Positions 7,785 through 15,166 of a DNA stretch of 28,550 nt are shown in pieces. The translations under genes were made by a program, and so were the position numbers. The notes below the pieces were generated by a model. It did no database searches and had not been told where the DNA came from. It worked only from the letters and a program-made list of their open reading frames with translations. The stretch spans positions 1-28,550 of the forward strand of contig CAZCAS010000006.1 of NCBI GenBank assembly GCA_964496725.1, given 5' to 3'. Position 1 is the stretch's first letter, and each line of letters begins with the position of its first letter. Origin of the DNA: JAZGHN01 sp964496725. GTDB lineage: Bacteria; Chloroflexota; Dehalococcoidia; Dehalococcoidales; E44-bin46.

Positions 7785-8468
7785 TTATCTGGTGATAGCG
7801 TAGTAATATTCGCTCATTAGTCTGGCTATGGTGCGGGTTTGGCCATCGAGGTTCCGTAGTTGCTCGATGGCTTGATTAGGGGTCACACCTTTATCGTTGG
7901 CGTAGGTCATAATAGCATCCACGGCTTGGTCCTTTATAAAGGGGAGAAAGATAAAGGTGTATCCATAGCCTCCGAATAGCTCGTTTTTCTCTAGACCGAA
8001 CAATTCATGCAGTCTTACCTCTTCTACCCAGTATGCCTTGATGGGTTCGTCCGTAATCACGAACAGTTTGGGGAATCTGAGATGAAGCAGTGTGGAGGCA
8101 TTGGTTGGTCCTGTGATAATCGTTAGCTTGTCATACATCCGTTGTATCGCTTGCCCCGCACACCCCACCCCGAACGCCTCCTTGTCTTCCGCTTTGAGCA
8201 TGCCATGTCGCTCCAGGTGCACCTCCTCAACACAGTCAGCCAGCGGCTCAACTGTTTCCACTAACACCTGCTCAACTTTCCTCTTATCTATTCGACTCCC
8301 CTGTGGTTTGTCCAGGAGGTTACAGCATATTTCGATGTTGTTAGGAATCTGTTCGTGCTTGTCCCATTTTAATTGAGCCAGTGCCTGCAAGTAGTGGGTG
8401 TCTGACCATAAACCTTCATCGACGTGGGCAGATTTGGTTATCTTTTCCTGCAGTTCTTTCCAGCGCAT
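7785..8468 (-). CDS. Hypothetical protein, possibly a helix-hairpin-helix glycosylase-like fold
   Basis: The gene codes 227 residues and is preceded by a good Shine-Dalgarno (AGGAGG). It is mostly helical with no signal peptide or membrane helix. The central segment TGPTNASTLLHLRFPKLFVI followed by TDEPIKAYW resembles the S/TK-LLH-RP-LF-W/I-D stretch seen in some proteins with the alpha-helical glycosylase-like fold, but no catalytic Lys/Asp pair can be assigned. I do not recognise the family. Downstream on the same strand is only the tRNA; upstream is serS, about 70 nt away, so it could be read from the serS transcript. Confidence 0.6.
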   Translation of the reverse strand: MRWKELQEKITKSAHVDEGLWSDTHYLQALAQLKWDKHEQIPNNIEICCNLLDKPQGSRIDKRKVEQVLVETVEPLADCVEEVHLERHGMLKAEDKEAFGVGCAGQAIQRMYDKLTIITGPTNASTLLHLRFPKLFVITDEPIKAYWVEEVRLHELFGLEKNELFGGYGYTFIFLPFIKDQAVDAIMTYANDKGVTPNQAIEQLRNLDGQTRTIARLMSEYYYAITR

Positions 8469-8537
8469 TATAGCCTCCTGTACCTGTGTGGATTGGGGCA
8501 GAGTGGTCTAATAAGCCGATGGCTATTGAGGATTGTC

Positions 8538-9785
8538 TTACTTTATTATCTTCTCCCCCACATAAGGCTGGAGGGCTTCGGGTATTTGGATGCTGCCATC
8601 AGCGTTCTGGTAGTTTTCCATGATGGAGATAAGGATGCGGGGCAGGGCCAGTCCTGAGCCGTTCAGGGTATGGACGAATTGCGGCTTTTCCTCGGCGGAG
8701 GTACGATAGCGGATGTTAGCTCGCCGCGCTTGAAAATCACCGCAGTTGGAGCAGGAGGATACCTCCAGCCACTCCTCACACCCCGGAGCCCAGACTTCAA
8801 TGTCATAGGATTTGGTGGAGGCGAAGCCGAGTTCAGCGGTGCACAGCTGGGCAATACGGTAGGACAGCCCCAGCTTCTGGCAGACCTCTTCCGCGTCGTT
8901 GACCAGTTTCTCCAGTTCGTCATTGGAGGTCTCTGGTTCGGTGAATTTGTAAAGCTCTACCTTGTCGAACTGGTGTCCCCGCTTTATTCCCCGGGTGTCC
9001 TTTCCCGCTGACATCTTCTCTCTGCGGAAGCAGGCGGTATAGGCGACATAGTAGATAGGTAATTTCCCCGGAGGGATGATTTCGTCACGGTAGAAGTTGG
9101 TGAGGGGCACCTCTGCTGTGGGGACAAACCACAGGTCGTCCGCTTCGTCGTGGTAGAGGTTGTCGGCAAATTTGGGCAGGTTGCCCGAAGCTACCATCCC
9201 TTCCCTCTTCACCATAAACGGTGGATATATCTCCTTGTAGCCGTGCTTGGTGGTGTGGAGGTCGAGCATGAAGCTGATAAGGGCTCTCTGAAGTCGGGCG
9301 CCTATCCCCTTGAGAACATAAAAGCGGGTGCCTGATAGCTTTACCCCGCGGTCAAAGTCGATGATGCCCAGCTTCTCCCCCAGTTTCCAGTGAGGGGCTG
9401 GTTTGAAATCAAATGCTTTCGGCTCTCCCCAGGAGCGCACCACCACATTATTCTCTTCGCCCTCGCCTACCGGCACTGTGGGCTGGGGGATATTTGGCAC
9501 CTGGAGCAGGAGCATGTTCAGTTGCTCATCCAGGTTTCTCACCTCTGCTTCCAGACTTCTTATCATAACACGCAGGTCGCGCCCTTCCTCCACCGTTTCC
9601 TCATCCCTGTCCCTTTCTTGAGCAACCCTTTTTCTTTCGTGCCTCAGGCTCTCCAGCTCCAGTAGCTTCTGGCGACGCTCCGAGTCGAGCTGCAGGATTT
9701 CATCCACCGGGGCGCTGTCCTGACGGTTGGCTACCGCTTCCTTTACTAAGTCGGCATTGTCGCGGATAAATTTAATGTCGAGCAT
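8538..9785 (-). CDS. serS: Seryl-tRNA synthetase
   Basis: The 415-residue class II synthetase has an N-terminal antiparallel coiled-coil arm (about 28-95, rich in Glu/Arg/Leu) that grips the long variable arm of tRNA-Ser. The catalytic domain has TAEVP at 223-227 (serine-binding TxE), motif 2 with FRRE at 253-256, and motif 3 with GSGLALPRILISIMENYQ. Length and motifs are normal. It charges tRNA-Ser with serine. A cognate tRNA-Ser(UGA) is encoded nearby on the same strand. It may be downstream of the 156-residue gene, separated by two hairpins. Confidence 0.97.
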   Translation of the reverse strand: MLDIKFIRDNADLVKEAVANRQDSAPVDEILQLDSERRQKLLELESLRHERKRVAQERDRDEETVEEGRDLRVMIRSLEAEVRNLDEQLNMLLLQVPNIPQPTVPVGEGEENNVVVRSWGEPKAFDFKPAPHWKLGEKLGIIDFDRGVKLSGTRFYVLKGIGARLQRALISFMLDLHTTKHGYKEIYPPFMVKREGMVASGNLPKFADNLYHDEADDLWFVPTAEVPLTNFYRDEIIPPGKLPIYYVAYTACFRREKMSAGKDTRGIKRGHQFDKVELYKFTEPETSNDELEKLVNDAEEVCQKLGLSYRIAQLCTAELGFASTKSYDIEVWAPGCEEWLEVSSCSNCGDFQARRANIRYRTSAEEKPQFVHTLNGSGLALPRILISIMENYQNADGSIQIPEALQPYVGEKIIK

Positions 9786-9813
9786 AATTGCTTATCTACC
9801 TCTCCCCCTGTGT

Positions 9814-9839
9814 CCCCCTCTCCTTTGAAGGAGAGGGGG
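9814..9839. repeat. GC-rich palindrome between serS and its neighbour
   Basis: CCCCCTCTCCT (9814-9824) is the exact complement of AGGAGAGGGGG (9829-9839) with loop TTGA, an 11-bp stem. It is not followed by a T run on either strand. It resembles dispersed intergenic palindromes and may act in RNA stability or termination ahead of serS. Confidence 0.6.
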
Positions 9840-9851
9840 GATTGGTTATGT

Positions 9852-9872
9852 AAGAGAGGCGAAGCCTCTCTT
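9852..9872. repeat. Second intergenic hairpin, directly after the 156-residue gene
   Basis: A 9-bp stem AAGAGAGGC / GCCTCTCTT with a 3-nt loop GAA. Its last base is in the stop codon of the minus-strand gene, so it forms the 3' end of that coding region. It may be a terminator or an RNA-processing signal. Confidence 0.55.
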
Positions 9873-10342
9873 TAACTCTCCTTACGGTATATTTTTCTAA
9901 AACTGTCAAAGGTTGAATGGTCGTAGTTTGGGTCTTTTGCCTTCTCTAATGGCTCAACGACGTCCAGCAGCGTATCCACTTGGTCAGGTTGTACCAATTT
10001 CTTTACAAAATCCTCATCTACAACTCCACAATCTAGCAAGCTCTTTATTTGATGGAAGTAATGAGAAACCCGCCTTCTATCTTCATTAAGCTGGTCTGTG
10101 ATATTATTTGGTTCCCTCATTCCCTTCTCAAACAACTGAGCAAAATCTTGTGGATGTTTATTTCTCCAATCGTGGAGCCTTTTTACACTTTCACCCATAT
10201 CAGGTGCGCTATAGGCGCTAGTGATTTGCATCACTATTTGTGCCAATACTGTTTTCCTCGTTGCCTTGGCAGACCGCCATGCAGCAATAGCGGCGCAAAC
10301 CGCCCCTGTAGCTCCTATTATTGATATTATCCATGCCTCCAT
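9872..10342 (-). CDS. Hypothetical membrane-anchored protein
   Basis: The 156-residue protein has one N-terminal hydrophobic helix (about residues 3-22), followed by a basic, mostly helical cytoplasmic domain (RSAKATRKTVLAQIVMQITS and onward). The overall plan, a single N-terminal helix followed by an all-helical domain starting Q-xx-xx-Y, resembles small DUF4760-like proteins, but this is uncertain. It lies between lysS and serS on the same strand, 43 nt after lysS. It is somewhat AT-richer than the synthetase genes, which may mean later acquisition. Confidence 0.6.
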   Translation of the reverse strand: MEAWIISIIGATGAVCAAIAAWRSAKATRKTVLAQIVMQITSAYSAPDMGESVKRLHDWRNKHPQDFAQLFEKGMREPNNITDQLNEDRRRVSHYFHQIKSLLDCGVVDEDFVKKLVQPDQVDTLLDVVEPLEKAKDPNYDHSTFDSFRKIYRKES

Positions 10343-10385
10343 TTTAATTTCTTGCTTTGCTCAGACTTCCCTTGATAAACTACTT

Positions 10386-11861
10386 CTACTCCTTCTCCTT
10401 TAGCTGGGGGAACAGGATTACCTGGCGGATTGATTGCTGGCCGGTGAGCACCATCACCAGTCGGTCGATGCCCACCCCCAGCCCCCCGGTAGGGGGCATG
10501 CCGTACTCCAGCGCCTGCAGGAAATCTTCATCAACGGTCTCATCTTCCCCCTGGCGCTGCTTCTGCTGGTGGAGGAAGCGTTTTCTCTGCTCAGTGGGGT
10601 CGTTGAGTTCGGTAAAGGCGTTGGCAATCTCCATTCCGCCGGCAAAGGCCTCAAAGCGCTCTACCAGACGGTCGTTATCAGGCTTTGTCTTGGCTAGGGG
10701 CGACATCTCAATGGGGTAGTCGATGAGAAAGGTGGGCTGGATAAGGTTCGGCTCGACAAAGGTGGAGAGAAGCTCGTCAACGAGCCTGCCCCTGTCCTTC
10801 TGCGGGTCAACCTCCATGTCGAGCTTCCGCATCTCTGCCCTGAGGGAATCAGCATCGGGGTACTTTTCAAAGTCGATGCCGCTGTATTTTTCGATTGCCT
10901 TGCGTAATTTTAACCGCTGCCACGGCGGTTTCAGGTTTATAGTATCATCGCCAAACTCGACCCTGTCTGTACCCAGAACCTTCTTCCCGACGCTGTGCAC
11001 CATTTTCTCCAGCATTTTCATCACATCATTGTAGTCGGCATAGGTTTCATAGCTTTCCAACATGGTGAACTCAGGGTTGTGCTTGGTGGAGAGGCCCTCA
11101 TTGCGGAAGGTGCGCCCCAGTTCATAGACCTTATCGAAACCACCGATTATCAATCGCTTCAGATGAAGCTCAAGTGCGATGCGCAGGTACAGGTCGCGGT
11201 CAAGGGCGTGATGGTGGGTGATGAACGGTTGGGCTAGAGCACCCCCGGCCGATGGGTGCAGCACCGGTGTTTCTACCTCGATAAATCCTCGTTGGTCCAA
11301 GAATTGGCGTATGCCGCTGACTATCTGGCTGCGTATCTGGAAGATTTCCTTAGCCTCGACGTTGGCGATGAGGTCGAGGTAGCGTTGTCGATATCGTTTA
11401 TCAACATCGCTAAGCCCGTGCCACTTTTCTGGCAGGGGCTGGAGTGACTTGGCCAGCAAAGTAAGCTGTTCTACCTCAACAGTGGGTTCTCCCCTCTTGG
11501 TTCGATAGACCTTGCCGCTAACCCCGATAATATCGCCGATGTCTAAGTCCTTAAGCAGTTTAACATTGTCTTCATCCATCTGGTCTTGGTGAAAGGATAG
11601 CTGAATCTTTCCTGAACCATCGCGGATATCGAGAAAGGCAATCTTGCCCATAGGGCGATAGGCGGTAACACGGCCGGCAATATTGACTGCCTGTGCTTCA
11701 GCCTCGCCAGAGCTTTCTTCTTGCTGCTTGAGTAGAGCCACCGCTTGTTCTGTGGTGTGGCTGCGGTGATAGCGGTGAGGATAGGGGTCGATGCCGCGGG
11801 CACGGACCCTCTCCAGCTTTTCTCGTCGATTTTCAGTTATACGCTCTAGTCTTGAGGTCAT
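10386..11861 (-). CDS. lysS: Lysyl-tRNA synthetase, class II
   Basis: The 491-residue protein has an N-terminal OB-fold anticodon-binding domain (about 55-145, including INIAGRVTAYRPMGKIAFLD) and a class II catalytic core. The core has the KRYRQRYLDLI linker, motif 2 in ELGRTFRNEGLSTKHNPEFT, and motif 3 in GGLGVGIDRLVMVLTG. It charges tRNA-Lys with lysine. The start has no Shine-Dalgarno; a TATAAT box lies 13 nt upstream, so the transcript should have only a few leader bases. Confidence 0.97.
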   Translation of the reverse strand: MTSRLERITENRREKLERVRARGIDPYPHRYHRSHTTEQAVALLKQQEESSGEAEAQAVNIAGRVTAYRPMGKIAFLDIRDGSGKIQLSFHQDQMDEDNVKLLKDLDIGDIIGVSGKVYRTKRGEPTVEVEQLTLLAKSLQPLPEKWHGLSDVDKRYRQRYLDLIANVEAKEIFQIRSQIVSGIRQFLDQRGFIEVETPVLHPSAGGALAQPFITHHHALDRDLYLRIALELHLKRLIIGGFDKVYELGRTFRNEGLSTKHNPEFTMLESYETYADYNDVMKMLEKMVHSVGKKVLGTDRVEFGDDTINLKPPWQRLKLRKAIEKYSGIDFEKYPDADSLRAEMRKLDMEVDPQKDRGRLVDELLSTFVEPNLIQPTFLIDYPIEMSPLAKTKPDNDRLVERFEAFAGGMEIANAFTELNDPTEQRKRFLHQQKQRQGEDETVDEDFLQALEYGMPPTGGLGVGIDRLVMVLTGQQSIRQVILFPQLKEKE

Positions 11862-11874
11862 CTTTTATATAGGT

Positions 11875-11903
11875 ATTATATGGTTTCTTGTGGTGTTAGG
11901 CAA
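11875..11903 (-). promoter_or_regulatory. Promoter of lysS, near-leaderless
   Basis: On the minus strand TTGCCT (11898-11903), 17-nt spacer, TATAAT (11875-11880). The predicted start is near 11868, about 7 nt before the ATG. Confidence 0.65.
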
Positions 11904-11969
11904 CCGATGGCATCAAGTGTGTCTATACACGAAGGCTGGGGCGTTCATGTAATATAAGAAGGAAACTAA

Positions 11970-12018
11970 ATTATCTTTGCCCCCATTAGCCCACGCGAGC
12001 GCTGGGGGCAAAGATAAT
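11970..12018 (-). terminator. Strong 16-bp hairpin between the coiled-coil gene and lysS
   Basis: ATTATCTTTGCCCCCA (11970-11985) is a perfect inverted repeat of 12003-12018, with a 17-nt loop. On the minus strand the stem is followed by a T-rich stretch (TTTAGTTT). It sits 66 nt after the coiled-coil gene stop and upstream of the lysS promoter, so it most likely ends that transcript. Confidence 0.7.
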
Positions 12019-12083
12019 AACATATCGTCCAACTTTATCAGGATTCGAAGTCGTTCTTAGTTGTGCGTAGCCCGACTGGTTTT

Positions 12084-13625
12084 TCATGGACCGAGTGAGG
12101 ATATACCCACGCTGATAGCTATAGCAGCAATTATTGCCCCGCCAACGGCCAGCGCTATCATAAGCAGGAATTCCCTGGAGCCAATGACTTGCTTCACCAA
12201 TTTTGGCACTAAGTCAATCTTGGCTGTTGCCTCCTTAACTGCTTCCTCGGCTTTTCTGGTAGCTTCGGCAGCTGCCTCCTCGGAGGTCTTCACGGCTTTC
12301 TCTACTGCTTCCTTAGCCTGTCTCGCTGCTGCTACCGCTCTGGTACCAGCCTCTTCGGCGGCTTTTTTAGCCTCCTCGGCTTTGGCGGCGGCTTCAGCAC
12401 CAACCGCCTTCATTGTTGCCTCAGCTGCTTCCTTGGCTGCATGCGATGCCTTGGTTGCTGCAGCCGCAGCCGCTTCGGCAGCCTTGGCTAGCTCTTCTGC
12501 CTTGCCTATTAGCTTATGCAAGGCTTGGGCTGCCGCATCGACGGCTTCATCCCCAGCGATATCAGCTTGCTCAGCCTTCTTAGTAATCCTGTCGGATACT
12601 TTAAAGCCGCTGGTCGCTGCATCCTTAGCGTCTCTTCCTGCCTCATCAACCCTCTCGGAGAGGACGCCTGAGACCTCAGCTGCTGCTGCGATAGCTTCAT
12701 CGCCGGCTATATCAGCCAGTTCAGCCTTTCTGCTCAGTTCCTCAGCAGCTCGAAAGGCAGCCGCGGCTGCCTTTTTGGTCTTTCTGCCTGTCTCCTCAGC
12801 CTTGGAGGCAGTTTCTGCGGTCAACTGTTTTAATAATTCTGCGGTAGCACTTCTGGCTGCCTTCGCGCTTTCATCAGCCTGCTTGCCAGCAGTTTCGGCA
12901 GCTTCGATAGCCTCCTCAACAGCTCCTTTGGCTGCTCTCGCTTTGTCCTCAGCCCTGACTGCTACCTCCTCAGCTGTTTTGGCAGCAAGTGCGGCAGCTG
13001 CTCTGGCGGCTAGGTCAACCTCCTCGGCTTTAGCGGTGGCTTCTTCGGCAGCATACTTGGCTCCCCGGGCTGTTTCCTCGGCTTTGTTTGCTGCCTCTTC
13101 AGCTCTTTCGGCAGCCTCCTCAGCTAATCGAGTGGCCTCCTCGGCCTTTCTTGCCGCCTCTTCAGCAGCCTCTTCAGCAGCCTTCATTGCTGCCTCGGCG
13201 GCTTGTTTGGCGGCAGCGGCAGCCCCATGGGAGGTCTTCATTGCTGCCTCGGCGGCTGCTCTAGCGGCGGCTGCTGCCTCTTCGGATTTTCTCCCTGCTT
13301 CCGCTGCCGCTTTCGTGGCTGCCCGGGCTGTCTCCTCAGCCTTGGCTGCGGATTCAGCAGCAGCCTTGGTAGCCTCCTCAGCTGCCCTCTCCCCGGCAGT
13401 TCGGGCCTCTTCAGCTCTCTTTGCCGCCTCATCCGATGCCTTGGTGGCAGAGACGGCAGCTTGCCGGGCTAGCTTAGCTGCCTCTTCGGCTCTTCGTGCT
13501 GCTTCTGCAGCTGCCCTGATATTCGCTTCCATATCATCTAAGATTTGGGGAAGCGGTCTGGTCATGATCTTGGGTCGCTCTTCTGGGTTGCTTGCTTCAG
13601 GTGACCTAGGATTTCCCTTAACCAT
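12084..13625 (-). CDS. Tail-anchored alanine/glutamate-rich coiled-coil protein
   Basis: The 513-residue protein is almost entirely Ala, Glu, Lys and Arg, predicting one very long helix or coiled coil from about residue 31 to 470. A hydrophobic C-terminal anchor follows (about 487-507) with a 6-residue tail. The N-terminus is proline-containing and carries KIMTRPLPQILDDMEANI (19-36), shared with the 117-residue protein next door. Residues 300-311 and 350-361 are nearly identical (KAExADIAGDEA), a 50-residue period equal to two 25-residue units as in the 410-residue protein at 21261. It has a good Shine-Dalgarno (AAAGGAGG). A structural or scaffold role at the membrane is inferred; I cannot name the family. 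Confidence 0.8.
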   Translation of the reverse strand: MVKGNPRSPEASNPEERPKIMTRPLPQILDDMEANIRAAAEAARRAEEAAKLARQAAVSATKASDEAAKRAEEARTAGERAAEEATKAAAESAAKAEETARAATKAAAEAGRKSEEAAAAARAAAEAAMKTSHGAAAAAKQAAEAAMKAAEEAAEEAARKAEEATRLAEEAAERAEEAANKAEETARGAKYAAEEATAKAEEVDLAARAAAALAAKTAEEVAVRAEDKARAAKGAVEEAIEAAETAGKQADESAKAARSATAELLKQLTAETASKAEETGRKTKKAAAAAFRAAEELSRKAELADIAGDEAIAAAAEVSGVLSERVDEAGRDAKDAATSGFKVSDRITKKAEQADIAGDEAVDAAAQALHKLIGKAEELAKAAEAAAAAATKASHAAKEAAEATMKAVGAEAAAKAEEAKKAAEEAGTRAVAAARQAKEAVEKAVKTSEEAAAEATRKAEEAVKEATAKIDLVPKLVKQVIGSREFLLMIALAVGGAIIAAIAISVGISSLGP

Positions 13626-13644
13626 TTTCCTGGCCTCCTTTCAT

Positions 13645-13670
13645 AAGTGTTCCTCTCCCCTGTAACACTT
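13645..13670. repeat. Inverted repeat in the leader of the 513-residue gene
   Basis: AAGTGTT (13645-13651) and AACACTT (13664-13670) form a 7-bp palindrome with a 12-nt spacer, between promoter and ribosome binding site. It could be an operator or an RNA hairpin controlling translation. Confidence 0.4.
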
Positions 13671-13693
13671 CCTATTTACTTTGTGATGCCCTT

Positions 13694-13722
13694 ATCTTAA
13701 CTCACCACCCCTGTGTAGGCAA
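13694..13722 (-). promoter_or_regulatory. Candidate promoter of the 513-residue coiled-coil gene
   Basis: On the minus strand TTGCCT (13717-13722), 17-nt spacer, TAAGAT (13694-13699). The predicted leader of about 60 nt includes the inverted repeat at 13645-13670. Confidence 0.5.
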
Positions 13723-13775
13723 ATAATCTCAGCCCAGCTCGTTGGTTATACTGATTAACTGTATTTGGGCACCCT

Positions 13776-14129
13776 TTAGCTCTGTTTACCCGAGATCTTT
13801 TTCTCTAGAACACTGGTTGCCTCAAGGAGTGCCGACTTTAATAGCTCAGCCAGTTGCAGGGCGCTTTTGGCCCTTTGGTCGACCTTGCTAATCGCCTCAG
13901 CAGCCACTCTGGCGGCCTCGTTAGCCGCTTTCTCTCCAGCCTTGCGGGCTTCTTCTGCCGCGTTTCGAGCATCTTTAGCTGCCGCATTAGCTAATTTGAT
14001 GCTCTCCTCAATCTCATCCAGAATTTGAGGAAGTGGTTTTGTCATAATCTTGGAGCGTTCCACTGGTTTTGCCTCTGCTGTCGCTTCTGCTTTCGCCTCT
14101 TTAGGTAGCTCCTCTCTTTTCTCAGCCAT
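13776..14129 (-). CDS. Short coiled-coil paralog of the 513-residue protein
   Basis: The 117-residue protein has a charged, Ala-rich N-terminus and then KIMTKPLPQILDEIEESI (27-44), which matches the larger neighbour in 13 of 18 positions. An Ala/Glu/Lys helix follows to about residue 110. Unlike the neighbour it has no membrane anchor, so it may be its soluble partner. The Shine-Dalgarno AGGAG lies 5 nt before the ATG. It is about 150 nt upstream of the larger gene on the same strand, but that gene has its own candidate promoter. Function is unknown. Confidence 0.75.
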   Translation of the reverse strand: MAEKREELPKEAKAEATAEAKPVERSKIMTKPLPQILDEIEESIKLANAAAKDARNAAEEARKAGEKAANEAARVAAEAISKVDQRAKSALQLAELLKSALLEATSVLEKKISGKQS

Positions 14130-14154
14130 ATCTCTCCTTTCTTGTCACTTATAT

Positions 14155-14179
14155 ATTATACAATACATGGCAATACATG
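14155..14179 (-). promoter_or_regulatory. Promoter region of the 117-residue gene with a tandem 9-mer
   Basis: A TATAAT box on the minus strand (14155-14160) lies about 26 nt before the ATG. Directly upstream are two copies of CAATACATG (14161-14169 and 14171-14179), spaced 10 nt, which is one helical turn. No good -35 is present, which suggests dependence on an activator bound to the repeat. Confidence 0.45.
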
Positions 14180-14278
14180 CTTTATATTTTATATGATGAC
14201 TTAGGTTGTAGAACAAACAATTGGTGAAATGCTATTCATGAAAATAATATCATTCATCTGCTACCTTGTCGAGAAGCT

Positions 14279-15088
14279 TTAGGGATATCTACGGAAGCTA
14301 GGCGGTGAATTCTCCAATAGAGCCATGCCCTTGCTTTGCCCTCTCAAGCTATCTCGCCATACAGCTGATTTTATCTCTCTTTCTAGAAGGTATATAATGT
14401 AGCTTCTCATCACCTCCTCTAGCTCTTGAAATAGTTCTGGGTTCATTCTTAGTCGGCTGCTGGTTTCGTAATCGTTGTTCTGAAAAAATCTCAGCACCTT
14501 TAAGGCGTTGACAGATAAGGGGTAGGCCAGATGACTCTGGCTGCAGTCGGGACAGAGCACACCGCCGGCGCCGGGGGCGAATGCGTTGACCACGGGTTTC
14601 AGGGGTGAGTGGCAGGAGACGCAGTTAAGCAATTGAGGTCGGTAGCCCACATCGTTTAATAGGTGAAGCTCAAAGAAACGCAGGGTTAGTTCATTCTTGC
14701 TCCGTTGGCATAGGTTGTGTAAAGTCTCCAGCAGCAGTTGAAACAGGGGCTGGTTTTCCTCAGCATCGGCGGTGAACTGGTCAACTAACTCCACCGTATA
14801 AAGGGCTTGGGCAGTAAGCTCCAGGTCGCTTTTTAAGGGGAGGAAGCTGTCGATGGTCTGGGTTCCGGTTACTGTATCCAGATTGCGCCCGCGCGCCAGC
14901 GATATAAGGCTGTGGGTTAATAGCTCAAGGTGCCCCGCCATCTTGCTTCTGGGGCGCCTCACCCCCTTGGCTACCGCCTGAATCTTGCCCAGACGAGGGG
15001 TGTAGAGGGTGAGGATTCTGTCTGCCTCCCCCAGCTTGGTCTTCTTGATAATAATTGCTTCCGTCTGATAACTTCGAGGCTTACTCAT
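14279..15088 (-). CDS. recO: DNA repair protein RecO
   Basis: RecO loads RecA with RecR on SSB-coated DNA in the RecFOR pathway. The N-terminal OB fold begins with the typical YQTEAIIIKKTKLGEADRIL and continues LYTPRLGKIQAVAKGVRRPR. A zinc-finger type Cys set (CVSCHSP ... LCPDC) follows in the second half. ATG 15088 is preferred; the frame also has a TTG at 15097. Neither has a clear Shine-Dalgarno. The length of about 269 residues is normal. The retron lies directly upstream on the same strand. Confidence 0.95.
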   Translation of the reverse strand: MSKPRSYQTEAIIIKKTKLGEADRILTLYTPRLGKIQAVAKGVRRPRSKMAGHLELLTHSLISLARGRNLDTVTGTQTIDSFLPLKSDLELTAQALYTVELVDQFTADAEENQPLFQLLLETLHNLCQRSKNELTLRFFELHLLNDVGYRPQLLNCVSCHSPLKPVVNAFAPGAGGVLCPDCSQSHLAYPLSVNALKVLRFFQNNDYETSSRLRMNPELFQELEEVMRSYIIYLLEREIKSAVWRDSLRGQSKGMALLENSPPSFRRYP

Positions 15089-15166
15089 AGGCGACAATGG
15101 TCGGGTAGGTTTTTACGGGTCTATTCATTTTATTTGCCGTTTTGGTTATGCTGATAATTCCACGGT

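Noticed and set aside
12200..13500. CRISPR-like or tandem satellite repeat
   Set aside because: The repetition is degenerate, in frame and explained by an Ala/Glu coiled coil; there are no constant repeats with unique spacers.
12061..13665. A 534-residue plus-strand open frame over the coiled-coil gene
   Set aside because: It is the antisense of a GCC/GAG/AAG-rich gene, which rarely yields stops. The minus strand has a Shine-Dalgarno, a promoter, a membrane anchor and a motif shared with its neighbour.
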